From positions 682,001-746,000 of the forward strand of contig NZ_JAGIAM010000003.1 in NCBI RefSeq assembly GCF_017744835.1: a stretch of DNA of 64,000 bases, read 5' to 3'. The notes below the pieces were generated by a model, which had not been told where the DNA came from, searched no databases, and worked only from the letters and a program-made list of their open reading frames with translations. Positions within the stretch are counted from its first letter, which is position 1; the number at the start of each line of letters is the position of its first letter. Below are positions 51,258 through 61,424 of the stretch, piece after piece. The translations under genes were made by a program, and so were the position numbers. This DNA comes from Sphingomonas sp. (GTDB taxonomy: Bacteria > Pseudomonadota > Alphaproteobacteria > Sphingomonadales > Sphingomonadaceae).

Positions 51258-53932
51258 TCCCCGCCCCCTCCCTTGACCAGCGACGCCTCCGGGAAGCGGA
51301 GCGTGAAACGGGCACCCGCCGCGTCGTCGCGGTTGGCGGCCTCTACGCGCAGTCCCATCGCCTCGGCAAAGCCCTTCACGATCGCAAGCCCCAGCCCGGT
51401 GCCGCCCTTGCGGTCCGAGCCCTCGATCCGCGTGAAGGTCTCGAAGATGCGCGCTTCCTCGCCCATGGGGATGCCGGGACCTTCGTCGAGCACCGAGAGA
51501 GTCATGCCGTCGGGCAGCCTCCGCGCGCTCACCGTCACCGGCGTTCCGGGGCTGCCGTATTTGCCGGCGTTCTCGAGCAGGTTGATCAGGCAATGGTGGA
51601 AGAGTTGGGGATCGACCCTCACCAGCGGGAGCTCGGGGGAAACGTCGAGGTGAATGGGGCGGCCCTCAAGCGCGTGCCGCAGGTCGTGGACTGCCGTCGC
51701 CACCGCGTCGGTCAGATCCACCGGCTCGGTCGAAAGGCGCAGCACCCCTGCCTCGACCCGCACCATGTCGAGCAGGTTCGCGACGAAGCGATTGAGCCGC
51801 TCCGCCTCGGCTTCCAGCAGCGTGACCTGGGCGTCGTTGCCCGCACCCGCGGCGCGCAGCTCGCGGATGGTGCCGAGGATCGTCGTGAGGGGCGTACGCA
51901 GATCGTGGCTGACCGAAGACAGCAGCGCCGCGCGCAGACGGTCGCGCTCCTTGAGCTGGGACACGGTCGCCATTTCCTCGACCAATGCGATGCGCTGCAG
52001 CGCGAGCGCGGCCTGGTCGAGCAGGCTGAGGAGCAAAGGCAACTGGTCCGAGCGGATCGGTTCTCCCGCGTCCTCCCGCGCCAGCCCCAGCACGCCCAGC
52101 ACCGTGCCGCCCGCCGCAAGCGGGTGGAACAGCCATTCCGAGGCCGTGAGCGTGTCCGACCCGCGCCCGGCGGGCTGGCCATTGTCGAACGCCCAGCGCG
52201 CCGCCGCCTGCTCGATCGCGTCGAGCCGGTCGTCGGGAGGAAAAGCCGCGCTCACCGCCAGCTGGCCGTCGTCCGGTGTCAGCAGCACGGTGTTCACGTC
52301 CAGCAGCCGCGACACTTCGGCACATAGCGTCTGGCCGAGCTCGTCCTGGGTGCTGAGCCCGGTGAGGATGCGCGCGAAGCCCGCGAGCGACGAGTTCTGG
52401 GCAGCGCTCCGTTGCGCCAGATCGGCCTGCGCACGCACGCGCGACGCGAGCTGGCTGGCGAAAATGGCGACGCCGAGCAGCACCAGGAAGGTGATGATGT
52501 TCTGCGGATCCTGGATCGTGAAGGTGAAGCGCGGCGGAATGAAGAAGAAGTTGTAGGCGAGCGAGGACGCCAGGCCGGTGACGATACCCGTCCGCAGCCC
52601 GTAGCGCGTCGCGGCGACCATCACCGGAACGAGGTAGAGCAGGCCGGTGTTGGTGACGTTGCCGAACACGAAGATGCTCGTGCCCAGCACGGTGATCAGC
52701 GCGACCAGCAGGAGCGACACGGCATAGCCCTGCGGAGCGCCCCAGGGGCTGGTCCGGAGCGATTGGCGGGGCTCCGGTCGCGGCCGCGCCTTTTCCGCCG
52801 CCATCGGCAGCACCTGCACCGCCAGCCCCGGCGTCTCGCGCACCAGCCGGTCGACCACCGAGCCGTGGCGCAGCTCGAACCAGCGCGAGCGCGCCGACTT
52901 GCCCACGATCAGCTGCGTGGCCCGCGCCTCTGCGGCGAAGCGCTTGAGGCCTTCCACCACCGATTCCGCCGGCACGGTGGCAACGCGCGCACCCAGCTGG
53001 CTCGCCAGCTGGAGCGTGTCCGCGATGCGGCTGCGTTCGGCAGTGCCGAACTGGCCGGCGCGCGCGGTCTCGATATGCACGGCGGTCCAGGGTGCGCGGG
53101 CCGCATCGGCCATGCGCTTGGCGGCACGAACCAGCTCGGCCGCGCCGGGCAGTTCGCTCACCGCCACCACGATCCGCTCGCCGCCCGCCCAGGTGCCGGC
53201 GAGCGCATGGGCGCGGACATAGTCGAGCATCTGCGCATCGGCTGCCTGTGCCGCGCGCCGCAGCGCCAGCTCGCGGAGCGCCGAGAGATTGGACTTGGAG
53301 AAGAAGCTGCCGAGCGCCCGCGTCACTTCCTCCGGGATGTAGACCTTGCCTTCCTTCAGCCGCTCGATCAGCTCGTCGGGTGGAATGTCGACGATCTCGA
53401 TTTCGGCATTTTCGAGCACGCGGTCGGGCAGCGTCTCGCGCACGCGCACCTTGGTGAAGGAGGCGACGACGTCGTTCAGGCTCTCGAGGTGCTGGATGTT
53501 GACCGTCGTATAGACGTCGATGCCCGCGGCGAGCAGCTCCTCGACGTCCTGATAGCGCTTGGGGTGCCGGCTTCCCGGCGCATTGGTGTGCGCGAGCTCG
53601 TCGACGAGCACGAGCTGCGGACGCCGCGCGAGGATCGCGTCGATGTCCATCTCGCCGAGCACGCGCCCCTGATAGTCGACCTGGAGGCGCGGCATGATCT
53701 CATGGCCGTGGGTGAGCGCCTCGGTCTCGGCGCGCCCGTGCGTCTCGACGATGCCGATCACGACATCGACACCCGCGCGCCGGCGCGCCATGCCTTCGCT
53801 CAGCATCTCGTAGGTCTTGCCGACCCCGGGCGCGGCGCCGAGGAACACCTTGAGTCGGCCGAGGCCCTCCTGCGCGGCGGCGCGCAGAAGAGCCTCGGGG
53901 GACGGCCGCAGTTCCGGATCGGTCGAGCTCAC
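51254..53932 (-). CDS. kdpD: Potassium sensor histidine kinase KdpD
   Basis: This 892-residue membrane kinase senses potassium status. In order it has the KdpD N-terminal domain with Walker A FLGAAPGVGKTYEMLSEG near residue 33, a USP-like domain (about 245-370), four TM helices (about 400-500), a GAF-like region (about 520-640), the HisKA site SSVSHDLRTPLTTILG, and the ATPase motifs NLLENAGKYG and GGTGLGLAIVKGFAEAMGL. It starts with GTG at 53932, 6 nt after kdpC. Confidence 0.96.
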   Translation of the reverse strand: MSSTDPELRPSPEALLRAAAQEGLGRLKVFLGAAPGVGKTYEMLSEGMARRRAGVDVVIGIVETHGRAETEALTHGHEIMPRLQVDYQGRVLGEMDIDAILARRPQLVLVDELAHTNAPGSRHPKRYQDVEELLAAGIDVYTTVNIQHLESLNDVVASFTKVRVRETLPDRVLENAEIEIVDIPPDELIERLKEGKVYIPEEVTRALGSFFSKSNLSALRELALRRAAQAADAQMLDYVRAHALAGTWAGGERIVVAVSELPGAAELVRAAKRMADAARAPWTAVHIETARAGQFGTAERSRIADTLQLASQLGARVATVPAESVVEGLKRFAAEARATQLIVGKSARSRWFELRHGSVVDRLVRETPGLAVQVLPMAAEKARPRPEPRQSLRTSPWGAPQGYAVSLLLVALITVLGTSIFVFGNVTNTGLLYLVPVMVAATRYGLRTGIVTGLASSLAYNFFFIPPRFTFTIQDPQNIITFLVLLGVAIFASQLASRVRAQADLAQRSAAQNSSLAGFARILTGLSTQDELGQTLCAEVSRLLDVNTVLLTPDDGQLAVSAAFPPDDRLDAIEQAAARWAFDNGQPAGRGSDTLTASEWLFHPLAAGGTVLGVLGLAREDAGEPIRSDQLPLLLSLLDQAALALQRIALVEEMATVSQLKERDRLRAALLSSVSHDLRTPLTTILGTIRELRAAGAGNDAQVTLLEAEAERLNRFVANLLDMVRVEAGVLRLSTEPVDLTDAVATAVHDLRHALEGRPIHLDVSPELPLVRVDPQLFHHCLINLLENAGKYGSPGTPVTVSARRLPDGMTLSVLDEGPGIPMGEEARIFETFTRIEGSDRKGGTGLGLAIVKGFAEAMGLRVEAANRDDAAGARFTLRFPEASLVKGGGGE

Positions 53933-53938
53933 CGCGCC

Positions 53939-54523
53939 TTACTGCGCCCCCGCGGCGATCCGGTCGAGAGCCCGATTGAGCGCGAGCACATTCACGCGCG
54001 GCTCGCCGAGGAAACCGAGCAACGGCCGCTCGACATGCTGTTCCACCAGCGCACGTACCCGCGCCGGCTCGAGCCTGCGCGCGCCTGCCACGCGATCAAC
54101 CTGCAAAAAGGCCGCCTCGGGGCTGATATGGGGATCGAGCCCCGAGGCGGAGGTCGTCACCAGATCGGCGGGGACCGATGTTCCTGGTGCTTTTCGGTTG
54201 GCCTCGACATCGGCCTTGACGCGATCGATCAGTGCCTGGCTGGTGGGGCCGAGATTGGAGCCATAGCTGTTGTCCGCCGCATAGCCGGCGCCGGCGGCAG
54301 AGGGGCGCGGGTGGAAATAGCGTGGAGAAACGAAGCCTTGGCCGATCAGCTCGGAGCCGATCACCCTGCCCCCTTCCCGGATCAGGCTGCCGTTGGCCTG
54401 GTGCGCGAACAGCGCCTGGCCGATCCCGGTCAGCACCGCTGGATAAACGAGGCCGAGCAGCGCCGCGAACAGGAACGTCAGCACGACGGTGGGCCGGATG
54501 GCGGAAGTGAAATCCTTGAGCAT
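53939..54523 (-). CDS. kdpC: Potassium-transporting ATPase subunit C
   Basis: This 194-residue stabilising subunit has one N-terminal TM ([20 protein letters not shown]) and a periplasmic domain with [54 protein letters not shown] and [14 protein letters not shown] 54523 is the conserved start. The track extends it through a palindromic element (to 54619), which is not part of the protein. Confidence 0.95.
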   Translation of the reverse strand: MLKDFTSAIRPTVVLTFLFAALLGLVYPAVLTGIGQALFAHQANGSLIREGGRVIGSELIGQGFVSPRYFHPRPSAAGAGYAADNSYGSNLGPTSQALIDRVKADVEANRKAPGTSVPADLVTTSASGLDPHISPEAAFLQVDRVAGARRLEPARVRALVEQHVERPLLGFLGEPRVNVLALNRALDRIAAGAQ

Positions 54524-54537
54524 TGTCTTCGTCCTTC

Positions 54538-54648
54538 TAAGCCCCTCCCCTTCAGGGGAGGGGTGGGGGTGGGGCGTGTCAGTCTCACCGAGACCGAGGC
54601 CTGCGTGGACAGGCCCCACCCCAACCCCTCCCCTGAAGGGGAGGGGCT
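54538..54648. repeat. Inverted pair of REP-like palindromes between kdpB and kdpC
   Basis: Two copies of CCCCTCCCC-ttca/tgaa-GGGGAGGGG (54542-54563 and 54625-54646) face each other, each with a GTGGGGGTGGGG-type flank toward the middle. GTCTC-acc-GAGAC lies between them. This is a BIME-like arrangement in the 133-bp gap and could terminate, pause or stabilise mRNA between the ATPase subunits. Confidence 0.75.
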
Positions 54649-54656
54649 AGATTGCG

Positions 54657-56672
54657 TCAGGCCAGGCCCAGTCCGCTCACCAGCAGATCGATCGCCTTGA
54701 TGCCGATGAAGGGCGCGACCAGACCGCCGATGCCGTAGATGCCCAGGTTGCGGGCAAGCAGCGGCCCTGCGCCGATCGGCCGGTACTTCACGCCCCTGAG
54801 CGCGAGCGGGACGAGGCACGGGATGATCAGCGCGTTGAAGATGATCGCAGAGAGGATCGCGCTCTCGGGCGAGCTCAGCCGCATGACGTTAAGCACGCCC
54901 AGCCCCGGATAGAGCGCGACGAACATCGCCGGGATGATCGCGAAATATTTGGCCACGTCGTTCGCCACCGAGAAAGTGGTGAGCGCGCCGCGCGTCATCA
55001 GCAGCTGCTTGCCCAGGCCGACGATCTCGATGAGCTTGGTCGGATCGCTGTCGAGGTCGACCATGTTGCCGGCCTCGCGCGCGGCCTGGGTGCCGGTGTT
55101 CATCGCCACGCCGACGTCGCTCTGGGCGAGCGCGGGCGCGTCGTTGGTGCCGTCGCCGCACATCGCGACCAGCCGACCGCCCTGCTGCTCCTCGCGGATC
55201 AGCGCGAGCTTGTCCTCGGGCGTGGCCTCGGCGAGGAAGTCGTCGACCCCCGCCTCGGCCGCGATCGCCGCGGCGGTGAGCGGGTTGTCGCCGGTGATCA
55301 TCACCGTGCGGATGCCCATGCGGCGCAGCTCGGCGAAACGCTCGCGCACGCCCGCCTTGATCACGTCCTTGAGCGCGATCACCCCGAGCAGCCGCCTGTC
55401 CTGCGCGACCGCGAGCGGCGTCTGGCCGAGGCGCGCGATCTCGTCGGAGATCTTGCGCAACTCGGTCGCGGCAGGGGTCTCGCCCAGTCCGGGGTTCGCG
55501 CGCAGGATCGCGTCGACCGCACCCTTCTGGATCAGCGTTCCATCGGCGCGGATGCCCGAGATGCGGGTCTGCGCGGTGAAGGGGATGATCTCGGCCCCGT
55601 CCGGAAGCGCCTGGGTCGCGACATGATACCGGCCCTGCGCCAGCGCCACGACCGAACGGCCCTCGGGCGTCTCGTCGGCCAGGCTGGCGAGCAGCGCCGC
55701 GCGGGCGAGCGCATCGCTTCCGACGCCGGTTAGGGGACGGAATTCGCTCGCCTGGCGGTCGCCGATCGTGATCGTGCCGGTCTTGTCGAGCAGCAGCACG
55801 TCGATATCGCCCGCAGCCTCGACCGCGCGGCCCGACTTGGCGAGCACGTTGAAGCGCACCAGCCGGTCCATCCCCGCGATGCCGATCGCCGAGAGCAGCG
55901 CCGCGATCGTGGTCGGGATCAGCGTGATCAGCAGCGCCGCGAGGATCGCGACGGGGATGCTGCCGCCGGCATAGGAGGCGAAGCCGGGGATCGTCGCGAC
56001 TGCGATCAGGAAGATGATCGTCAGCCCGACGAGCAGGATGGTCAGCGCGATCTCGTTGGGCGTCTTCTGCCGCTCGGCGCCTTCGACCAGCGCGATCATC
56101 CGGTCGAGAAAGCCCTGCCCCGGCTCCTGCGTCACGCGGACCTTGATCCGGTCCGAAATGACGCGCGTGCCCGCAGTCACCGCCGAGCGGTCGCCGCCTG
56201 CCTCGCGGATCACCGGCGCGCTTTCGCCGGTGATCGCGCTTTCGTTGACCGAGGCGACGCCTTCGATCACTTCGCCGTCGGCCGGGATCAGGTCGCCGGT
56301 CTCGACCAGCACTTCCTGCCCCCTGCGGAGCTGCGACGCGGCGATCGTGCGGCCGTCGGGCAGCCTGGCGGTAAGCTCGGACTTGGTCGCGCGCAGCGAC
56401 GCCGCCTGTGCTCGCCCGCGCCCTTCGGCCAGCGCCTCGGCGAAGGTACCGAACAGCACCGTCAGCCACAGCCAGACGATCAACTGGAGCTGGAACGGGA
56501 TCGACAGCGTCTCGCCGCCGATCGCGAGCAGCACGGTCAGCAGCAGCGCGACCACGGCGGTGGTGAAGAGCACCGGGTTCTTCACCAGCGCGCGCGGGTT
56601 CAGCTTGGCGAAGGCGTCGCCGATCGCCGGGACGACCAGCTTTGCCGAGAACATGGAGGATGCGGTTGTCAT
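54657..56672 (-). CDS. kdpB: Potassium-transporting P-type ATPase subunit B
   Basis: This catalytic subunit drives K+ uptake with ATP. Its 671 residues begin [20 protein letters not shown] and carry the actuator motif [11 protein letters not shown], the phosphorylated Asp in [40 protein letters not shown] and [20 protein letters not shown]. The track start at 57479 would lie deep in kdpA and was rejected. Confidence 0.96.
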   Translation of the reverse strand: MTTASSMFSAKLVVPAIGDAFAKLNPRALVKNPVLFTTAVVALLLTVLLAIGGETLSIPFQLQLIVWLWLTVLFGTFAEALAEGRGRAQAASLRATKSELTARLPDGRTIAASQLRRGQEVLVETGDLIPADGEVIEGVASVNESAITGESAPVIREAGGDRSAVTAGTRVISDRIKVRVTQEPGQGFLDRMIALVEGAERQKTPNEIALTILLVGLTIIFLIAVATIPGFASYAGGSIPVAILAALLITLIPTTIAALLSAIGIAGMDRLVRFNVLAKSGRAVEAAGDIDVLLLDKTGTITIGDRQASEFRPLTGVGSDALARAALLASLADETPEGRSVVALAQGRYHVATQALPDGAEIIPFTAQTRISGIRADGTLIQKGAVDAILRANPGLGETPAATELRKISDEIARLGQTPLAVAQDRRLLGVIALKDVIKAGVRERFAELRRMGIRTVMITGDNPLTAAAIAAEAGVDDFLAEATPEDKLALIREEQQGGRLVAMCGDGTNDAPALAQSDVGVAMNTGTQAAREAGNMVDLDSDPTKLIEIVGLGKQLLMTRGALTTFSVANDVAKYFAIIPAMFVALYPGLGVLNVMRLSSPESAILSAIIFNALIIPCLVPLALRGVKYRPIGAGPLLARNLGIYGIGGLVAPFIGIKAIDLLVSGLGLA

Positions 56673-56683
56673 GAGAATTGCCC

Positions 56684-58387
56684 TCAGAAGAGCTGGCCGC
56701 GGATCATCCCGAGATGATCGGCGATCGGCCCGAGCGCGAGGCTCGGCAGGAAAGTGAGGCCGCCCAGGATCAGGATCACGCCGACCAGCAGCGAGACCCA
56801 GAGCACGCCCGTGGTCGGGAACGAGCCGGTGGATTCGGGGTGGTATTTCTTGGCGGCGAGGCTCCCGGCGATCGCGAGGACGGGCACGATCACCAAGAAG
56901 CGGCCGATCCACATCGCGACGCCCAGCAGGCCATTGTACCAGGGCGTGCCCGAGGTGAGGCCGGCGAAGGCCGAACCGTTGTTTCCGGTGCCCGAGCTGA
57001 AGGCGTAGAGGATTTCGGTGAAGCCGTGCGGACCCTTGTTGAGCGGCCCGGCCAGCCCCTGCGGCATCACGGCGCTGAGAGCGGTAAAGCCGAGGATGCA
57101 CAGCGGCAGCACTGCGATCGCGAGCACCGCCAGCTTGACTTCCTTCGCCTCGATCTTCTTGCCGACATATTCGGGCGAGCGGCCGACCATCAGCCCGGCG
57201 ACGAACACCGCGAGGATGGCGAAGAGCAGGAAGCCATAGATGCCGGCCCCGACGCCGCCGATCACGATCTCGCCCAGCTGCATGTTGATCAGCGGGATCA
57301 TCCCGCCCAGCGCCGTGAAGCTGTCGTGCATCGCATTGACCGCGCCGCAAGAGGCCGCGGTGGTGACGACCGAGAAGAGCGCGCTCGCGGCGATGCCGAA
57401 GCGGACTTCCTTGCCCTCCATGTTGCCGCCGGGGACGCCCAGCGCATGGAGGTTCGGATTGCCGGCAGCTTCCTGCCAATAGGTGATGCCCACGCCGGCG
57501 AGGAAGATCACCAGCATCGCGGCGAGGATGACCCAGCCCTGGCGCTGGTCGCCCACTGCCTTTCCGAAGGTCCAGGTGAGGCCGGTGCCGATCAGCAGGA
57601 TCGACAGCATCTGCACGAAGTTGGTCAGCGCGCCGGGGTTCTCAAACGGATGCGCGCTGTTGGCGTTGAAGAAGCCGCCACCGTTGGTGCCGAGCATCTT
57701 GATCGCCTCCTGCCCGGCGACCGGGCCGACCACGATCGACTGTTTGGCGCCCTCGAGCGTGGTCGCATCGACGATGCTCGAAAAGGTCTGCGGAACCCCG
57801 CTCGCGATCAGGAAGATCGCATAGACCAGGCAGATCGGCAGCAGCACGTAGAGCGTGACGCGCGTCATGTCGGCCCAGAAATTGCCGATCCCGCTCACCT
57901 GCCGCCGCGCGAAGCCGCGGAAGAGCGCGAAGGCGATCGCGATGCCGGTAGCGGCCGAGAGGAAATTGTGGATCGCCAGCCCCAGCATCTGGCTGAGGTT
58001 CGAGAGCACGACCTCGCCCGAATACCATTGCCAGTTGGTGTTGGCGACGAAGCTCACCGCGGTGTTGAACGCGCCGTCCGCGCCGATCGCGGCCAGGCCG
58101 CGGTCGTTCATCGGCAGCACGTGCTGCAGGCGAAGGATGGCATAGGTGAGCAGGAAGGTCGTCAGCTGGAACAACAGCATGTGCACCGCGTAGCGGCGCC
58201 AGCCCTGCTCGGCGTTCGGGTCGACGCCCGCGAGCCTGTAGAAGCCGCGCTCGACCGGTCCCAGCAGGGGGTGGAGCAGCGTGCGGTTGCCCGCATAGAC
58301 GGCGTGCAGCCACATCCCCATCGGCTTTGCGAGCGCGAGCAGGACGGCGACGAAGACGAGGATCAGCATCCAGCCTTGGACGGTCAT
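56684..58387 (-). CDS. kdpA: Potassium-transporting ATPase subunit A
   Basis: This is the channel-like K+-selective subunit. It has 567 residues and about ten TM helices. [20 protein letters not shown] is one selectivity-filter loop, and [20 protein letters not shown] is another. ATG 58387 ([20 protein letters not shown]) lies 10 nt after kdpF. Confidence 0.96.
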   Translation of the reverse strand: MTVQGWMLILVFVAVLLALAKPMGMWLHAVYAGNRTLLHPLLGPVERGFYRLAGVDPNAEQGWRRYAVHMLLFQLTTFLLTYAILRLQHVLPMNDRGLAAIGADGAFNTAVSFVANTNWQWYSGEVVLSNLSQMLGLAIHNFLSAATGIAIAFALFRGFARRQVSGIGNFWADMTRVTLYVLLPICLVYAIFLIASGVPQTFSSIVDATTLEGAKQSIVVGPVAGQEAIKMLGTNGGGFFNANSAHPFENPGALTNFVQMLSILLIGTGLTWTFGKAVGDQRQGWVILAAMLVIFLAGVGITYWQEAAGNPNLHALGVPGGNMEGKEVRFGIAASALFSVVTTAASCGAVNAMHDSFTALGGMIPLINMQLGEIVIGGVGAGIYGFLLFAILAVFVAGLMVGRSPEYVGKKIEAKEVKLAVLAIAVLPLCILGFTALSAVMPQGLAGPLNKGPHGFTEILYAFSSGTGNNGSAFAGLTSGTPWYNGLLGVAMWIGRFLVIVPVLAIAGSLAAKKYHPESTGSFPTTGVLWVSLLVGVILILGGLTFLPSLALGPIADHLGMIRGQLF

Positions 58388-58397
58388 CGTGGAATCC

Positions 58398-58487
58398 TCA
58401 GAATTTCTCGGGCCGCACGAGCACGGCGACGAGGTAGAGAAGAAGGCCGAGGGCGGTGACCCCGGCGAGCGCGAGCTGGAGCGTCAT
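58398..58487 (-). CDS. kdpF: Potassium-transporting ATPase subunit F
   Basis: This 29-residue single-helix peptide ([20 protein letters not shown] then AVLVRPEKF) has the size and C-terminal RPE.F pattern of KdpF, which stabilises the complex. It is too short for the ORF track. It lies directly before kdpA on the same strand. Confidence 0.9.
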   Translation of the reverse strand: MTLQLALAGVTALGLLLYLVAVLVRPEKF

Positions 58488-58498
58488 GGCGATGGTCC

Positions 58499-58582
58499 TC
58501 AGGCCTTGTCGCAAAGGCGCACATAGGCGAGCGTTAGCAGGAAGAGCCCGGCGAGCGCGGCGAGCCAGATCAGGTCGTTCAT
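58499..58582 (-). CDS. 27-residue single-helix membrane peptide upstream of kdpF
   Basis: ATG 58582 opens MNDLIWLAALAGLFLLTLAY then VRLCDKA and TGA, ending 11 nt before kdpF. One TM helix with a short charged LCDKA tail resembles small conserved ORFs that often precede kdpF or kdpA in other bacteria. It may be a second small subunit or regulator of the Kdp complex. It is too short for a separate line in the ORF track. Confidence 0.7.
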   Translation of the reverse strand: MNDLIWLAALAGLFLLTLAYVRLCDKA

Positions 58583-58593
58583 GGGATTAGCCT

Positions 58594-58875
58594 TCAGAAG
58601 CCGGTGAAGCGGTTGCGCTGCGGCACCGCGATGCGTTCGAACAATCCGCCGCCCTCGATCAGCAGCGCGAGTCCGCCGACAAAGGTCAGGAACGTCGCGG
58701 CGCCGAGCAGCAGCTCGGATAGGGTGGCCTGATGCGGCGGAGGCGGATGCACCAGCCGGTGCAGGGTCCGCGCAGCGAAGGCGCACAGGACGAGCGACGC
58801 GACTCCGCACAGGCGGATCGCGATCTCCTTCCCCATCGAACGCCGCGCCCCGGCCGCGCGATCGGCCCCAGTCAT
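58594..58875 (-). CDS. Hypothetical membrane protein at the head of the kdp operon
   Basis: From ATG 58875 this 93-residue protein has two TM segments (IRLCGVASLVLCAFAARTLH and LLLGAATFLTFVGGLALLIE), joined by a His/Pro-rich loop HRLVHPPPPHQATLSE. No family is recognised. It ends 11 nt before the next small ORF and is probably the first gene of the kdp transcript. The 206-bp divergent gap upstream should hold the KdpE-controlled promoter. I could not pick out a KdpE box. Confidence 0.6.
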   Translation of the reverse strand: MTGADRAAGARRSMGKEIAIRLCGVASLVLCAFAARTLHRLVHPPPPHQATLSELLLGAATFLTFVGGLALLIEGGGLFERIAVPQRNRFTGF

Positions 58876-59081
58876 GGATGTTGCTCCCGGCGTGAATCGA
58901 CGCCCGGGATGTGGTGCGGAGCCCGATAAAGCTTCCATGTGGAAGTTGGGCCGGGCGCATAAAGGAAGCGTGAAGTGAGCCCGCGCGGGAGCGGGGCCGG
59001 GCCGGCATAAAGATTCCGTAGAGTTCGTGGCGGCGGTCTTGCGACTTCACTAAGCGGCGCCGACCATCGGAGGATCCCGCG

Positions 59082-59612
59082 TTGACCACCGCGACAGCCG
59101 AACCAGCCGAATTCTCACACACGCATCAGGAAAGCCTTGCCGCGCTCGCGCTCGGCGCGTTCGACGTGGTGTTCGGAGCTCGCGTTCCTCGCGCTGGGAT
59201 CTGTGGTGTCGTCGGTCACCGGCGCCGAAGCACTCTATGCCGATATGGCCATTTCGGGCGCAAGGCGATGAGCGTCGCCTGGTTCTATCTGGCCTTCCCC
59301 TGCCTGATGCTCAACTATCTCGGGCAATCGGCGCTGCTGCTCCACGACCCCGCGGCGGCGCAGAACCCCTTCTTCCTCATGGCACCCGACTGGGCGCGGC
59401 TGCCGCTGGTGATCCTGGCGATGGCAGCCACGATCATCGCCAGCCAGGCAGTGATCTCCGGTGCCTTTTCGGTGACGCAACAAGCGGTCCACGCTGATCG
59501 CCTCGAACCGGCCCGGCATGGCGCTGTGGCGCGAGCGGCTGTTCGCGGCGATGGTCCGCAATGCCGAAAGCGCGGTGGAGTTCTTCAAGCTGCCGACCAA
59601 TCGCCGCGCCAC
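59082..59612 (+). pseudogene. Decayed kup (Trk-independent low-affinity K+ transporter) gene
   Basis: Pieces of Kup survive in different frames. The start is a TTG with [21 protein letters not shown] large deletion leads to [20 protein letters not shown] and YADM in another frame. A one-base loss near 59248 returns to the first frame for [20 protein letters not shown] and [21 protein letters not shown] second large deletion then joins, in a third frame, the Kup C-terminus [20 protein letters not shown] and [10 protein letters not shown]. Intact Kup is over 600 residues, and only about a quarter remains. It lies divergent from kdp. Confidence 0.85.
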
Positions 59613-59636
59613 GTGGAATGGCGGCAATGAAGGCGC

Positions 59637-60797
59637 TCAGCTGCCGTTGCTTTCAGGGCCGTATTCCCACCGGTACGGCACTCCGGTTTCTCCCAAGGCC
59701 GCACGGACCAGAGCCGGAAATGCTTTCTCGATCCTAACATCGTTGCCCAAGACAAGGACGCACCGGCGACCGCGCTGCAGACAGACCAGGGTATTGGCCG
59801 TCACGTCGTTGTGCCCGCCCTTCAGCCAGCCGGGGCCTTGAGGCCCGGTGAAGGCGATTACCCCGAGGGCCGCCTTCGCACGCGTCCGCTCACCAGCCGG
59901 CGCTTCGTTCTCCAGCGTCGGGAACTGAGTCTTGCTGGTAATGATCTGCGTCCCGCGGGAGAATTCTGCCCGCCATTTTTCGGGCAACCCATATCCCCGG
60001 ACCATTGCAGCCGCCATTCGCGCCAGGTCGCTGATCGTCGTGTCCATCGATCCTGCGGCGCGCACCCGACTACGATCATCATGGGGTTCGACCTTGCCGC
60101 TCTCATCCCATCCGTCCGCGAGGTTCTTTCCGAAACCGTCCTGCCAGATCAGTGAAGTCCTGGTCATCCCGAGTGGCCGGAAGAAGCGGCGTTGCAGCTC
60201 CTCCTCGACGCTCAGCCCCAGGCCCCTCTCCAGCCCGAATTGCAGGAGCGAGATGCCCTCACCGGAATATGCGTACCGGCTGCCAGGGTCGAAGTGAAAA
60301 CGCAGCTTTCCGTCAGGCTCGAGGGACGAGAAATTCGCGAAACCCGTGGAGTGGTTCAGCGCATGCCGCGGAGTCACTTGCTTCCATCTATCGTCTCCCG
60401 CCAGGTCGCCCCACGCTCCGTAGGCGTCGATGTTCCCATAGGCAGGGATCGGCTGGGGCAGCATCAGCGCGATCGGCCGGTCGAGGTCGAGCTTCTTTTC
60501 CGCGGCCAGCTGCGTAACCAGATATCCGAACACGGCCTTCGTCAGGGACGCCCCATACATGATCGTCTCCGGCGTCAGCGGCTCTCCAGCTGCATTGCGC
60601 GCGCCATAAGTCCGGACCGAAACGACTTCCCCGTTGTCGATCAGCGCCACGGCCACGCCCCTGGCGCCTGTCCTCGTCATGGCGGCTTCGACGGCTGCGT
60701 CGATGTTGCGCGCCGGCCGAGATCCGGCAGGCGCCGTTCCGCCTCCAACGAGCGCCAGCAGGCCGAGAAGTCCAAAGCGCACTCGCTTACGCATCAT
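59637..60797 (-). CDS. Serine hydrolase, beta-lactamase class C fold
   Basis: This 386-residue exported protein has a signal peptide ([20 protein letters not shown]). The catalytic S-x-x-K is in [13 protein letters not shown], the Tyr motif in [15 protein letters not shown], and the third motif in [13 protein letters not shown]. Such proteins include esterases, D-aminopeptidases and muropeptidases, and most do not confer resistance. ATG 60797 (or 60794) follows AGGGGG. The track start at 60899 adds 34 unlikely residues. Confidence 0.9.
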   Translation of the reverse strand: MMRKRVRFGLLGLLALVGGGTAPAGSRPARNIDAAVEAAMTRTGARGVAVALIDNGEVVSVRTYGARNAAGEPLTPETIMYGASLTKAVFGYLVTQLAAEKKLDLDRPIALMLPQPIPAYGNIDAYGAWGDLAGDDRWKQVTPRHALNHSTGFANFSSLEPDGKLRFHFDPGSRYAYSGEGISLLQFGLERGLGLSVEEELQRRFFRPLGMTRTSLIWQDGFGKNLADGWDESGKVEPHDDRSRVRAAGSMDTTISDLARMAAAMVRGYGLPEKWRAEFSRGTQIITSKTQFPTLENEAPAGERTRAKAALGVIAFTGPQGPGWLKGGHNDVTANTLVCLQRGRRCVLVLGNDVRIEKAFPALVRAALGETGVPYRWEYGPESNGS

Positions 60798-60942
60798 GTC
60801 CCCCTGTCGGCCCCGAGACGAAACCGGCATCCTCGCTAAACGACGGAAACCGCAATCGCGGAAGCGGCAAGCGTGAAGTCTAACCGATCGAAAACACACA
60901 GCAACGGCGTTTTCAGCAACTGCGGGAAGAGTTGCACAAAGG

Positions 60943-60956
60943 TAGATAGCTATCTA
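60943..60956 (+). promoter_or_regulatory. Palindromic operator overlapping the marR promoter
   Basis: TAGATAGCTATCTA is a perfect 14-bp palindrome that ends 11 bp before the ATG. TTGCAC (60932-60937) and TATTGA (60955-60960), 17 nt apart, make a plausible promoter that the palindrome would cover. The transcript would begin almost at the start codon, so a leaderless mRNA is possible. MarR self-repression at this site is inferred. Confidence 0.55.
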
Positions 60957-60967
60957 TTGACCCTGTC

Positions 60968-61420
60968 ATGATCGAATTGCGCTCCGCCCTCGAACGTCGC
61001 TTCGCGACGACGCTCGTTCCGGCGGCACGCGCCTATCGGCATCATCTCGACCGCGAGCTCGCCGGGTTGGCGCTATCGCATGCATCGGCGGTCGCAGTGA
61101 TGCTGCTTGGCCGGTGCGAAGGAGATATGCGCCAGGGCATGCTTGCCGAGCAGCTCGGCATCGAGGGGCCGTCGGTCGTGCCCATCGTGGACCAGATCGA
61201 GCGCGCTGGCCTGGCCGAGCGCCGCCCGGATCCTACCGACGGACGCGCCAAGACGATCCACCTGACCGAAGCTGGGCAAGCACTCGCCGCCCGCGCGGAG
61301 GAGCGCTCCGCCGAAGTGCGCGCCGCGCTGCTTGCCGGAGTCGACGCGGGCGACCTCGCGATCGCCGCCAAGGTCATCGAACAGCTGCAAAAGGCGCTCG
61401 ACGCCGCCCATTCGGACTGA
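60968..61420 (+). CDS. MarR-family transcriptional regulator
   Basis: This 150-residue regulator probably represses the efflux operon that it heads. MRQGMLAEQLGIEGPSVVPIVDQIERAGL is the helix-turn-helix region, and ERRPDPTDGRAKTIHLTEAG is the wing. A palindromic operator candidate lies immediately upstream. The FUSC gene starts 4 nt after its stop. Ligands of such regulators are often aromatic acids or drugs. Confidence 0.92.
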   Translation: MIELRSALERRFATTLVPAARAYRHHLDRELAGLALSHASAVAVMLLGRCEGDMRQGMLAEQLGIEGPSVVPIVDQIERAGLAERRPDPTDGRAKTIHLTEAGQALAARAEERSAEVRAALLAGVDAGDLAIAAKVIEQLQKALDAAHSD

Positions 61421-61424
61421 GCCG

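Noticed and set aside
52412-54700. 762-aa plus-strand ORF
   Set aside because: Antisense of kdpD and kdpC.
56678-58459. 593-aa plus-strand ORF
   Set aside because: Antisense of kdpA, with a composition typical of shadow frames.
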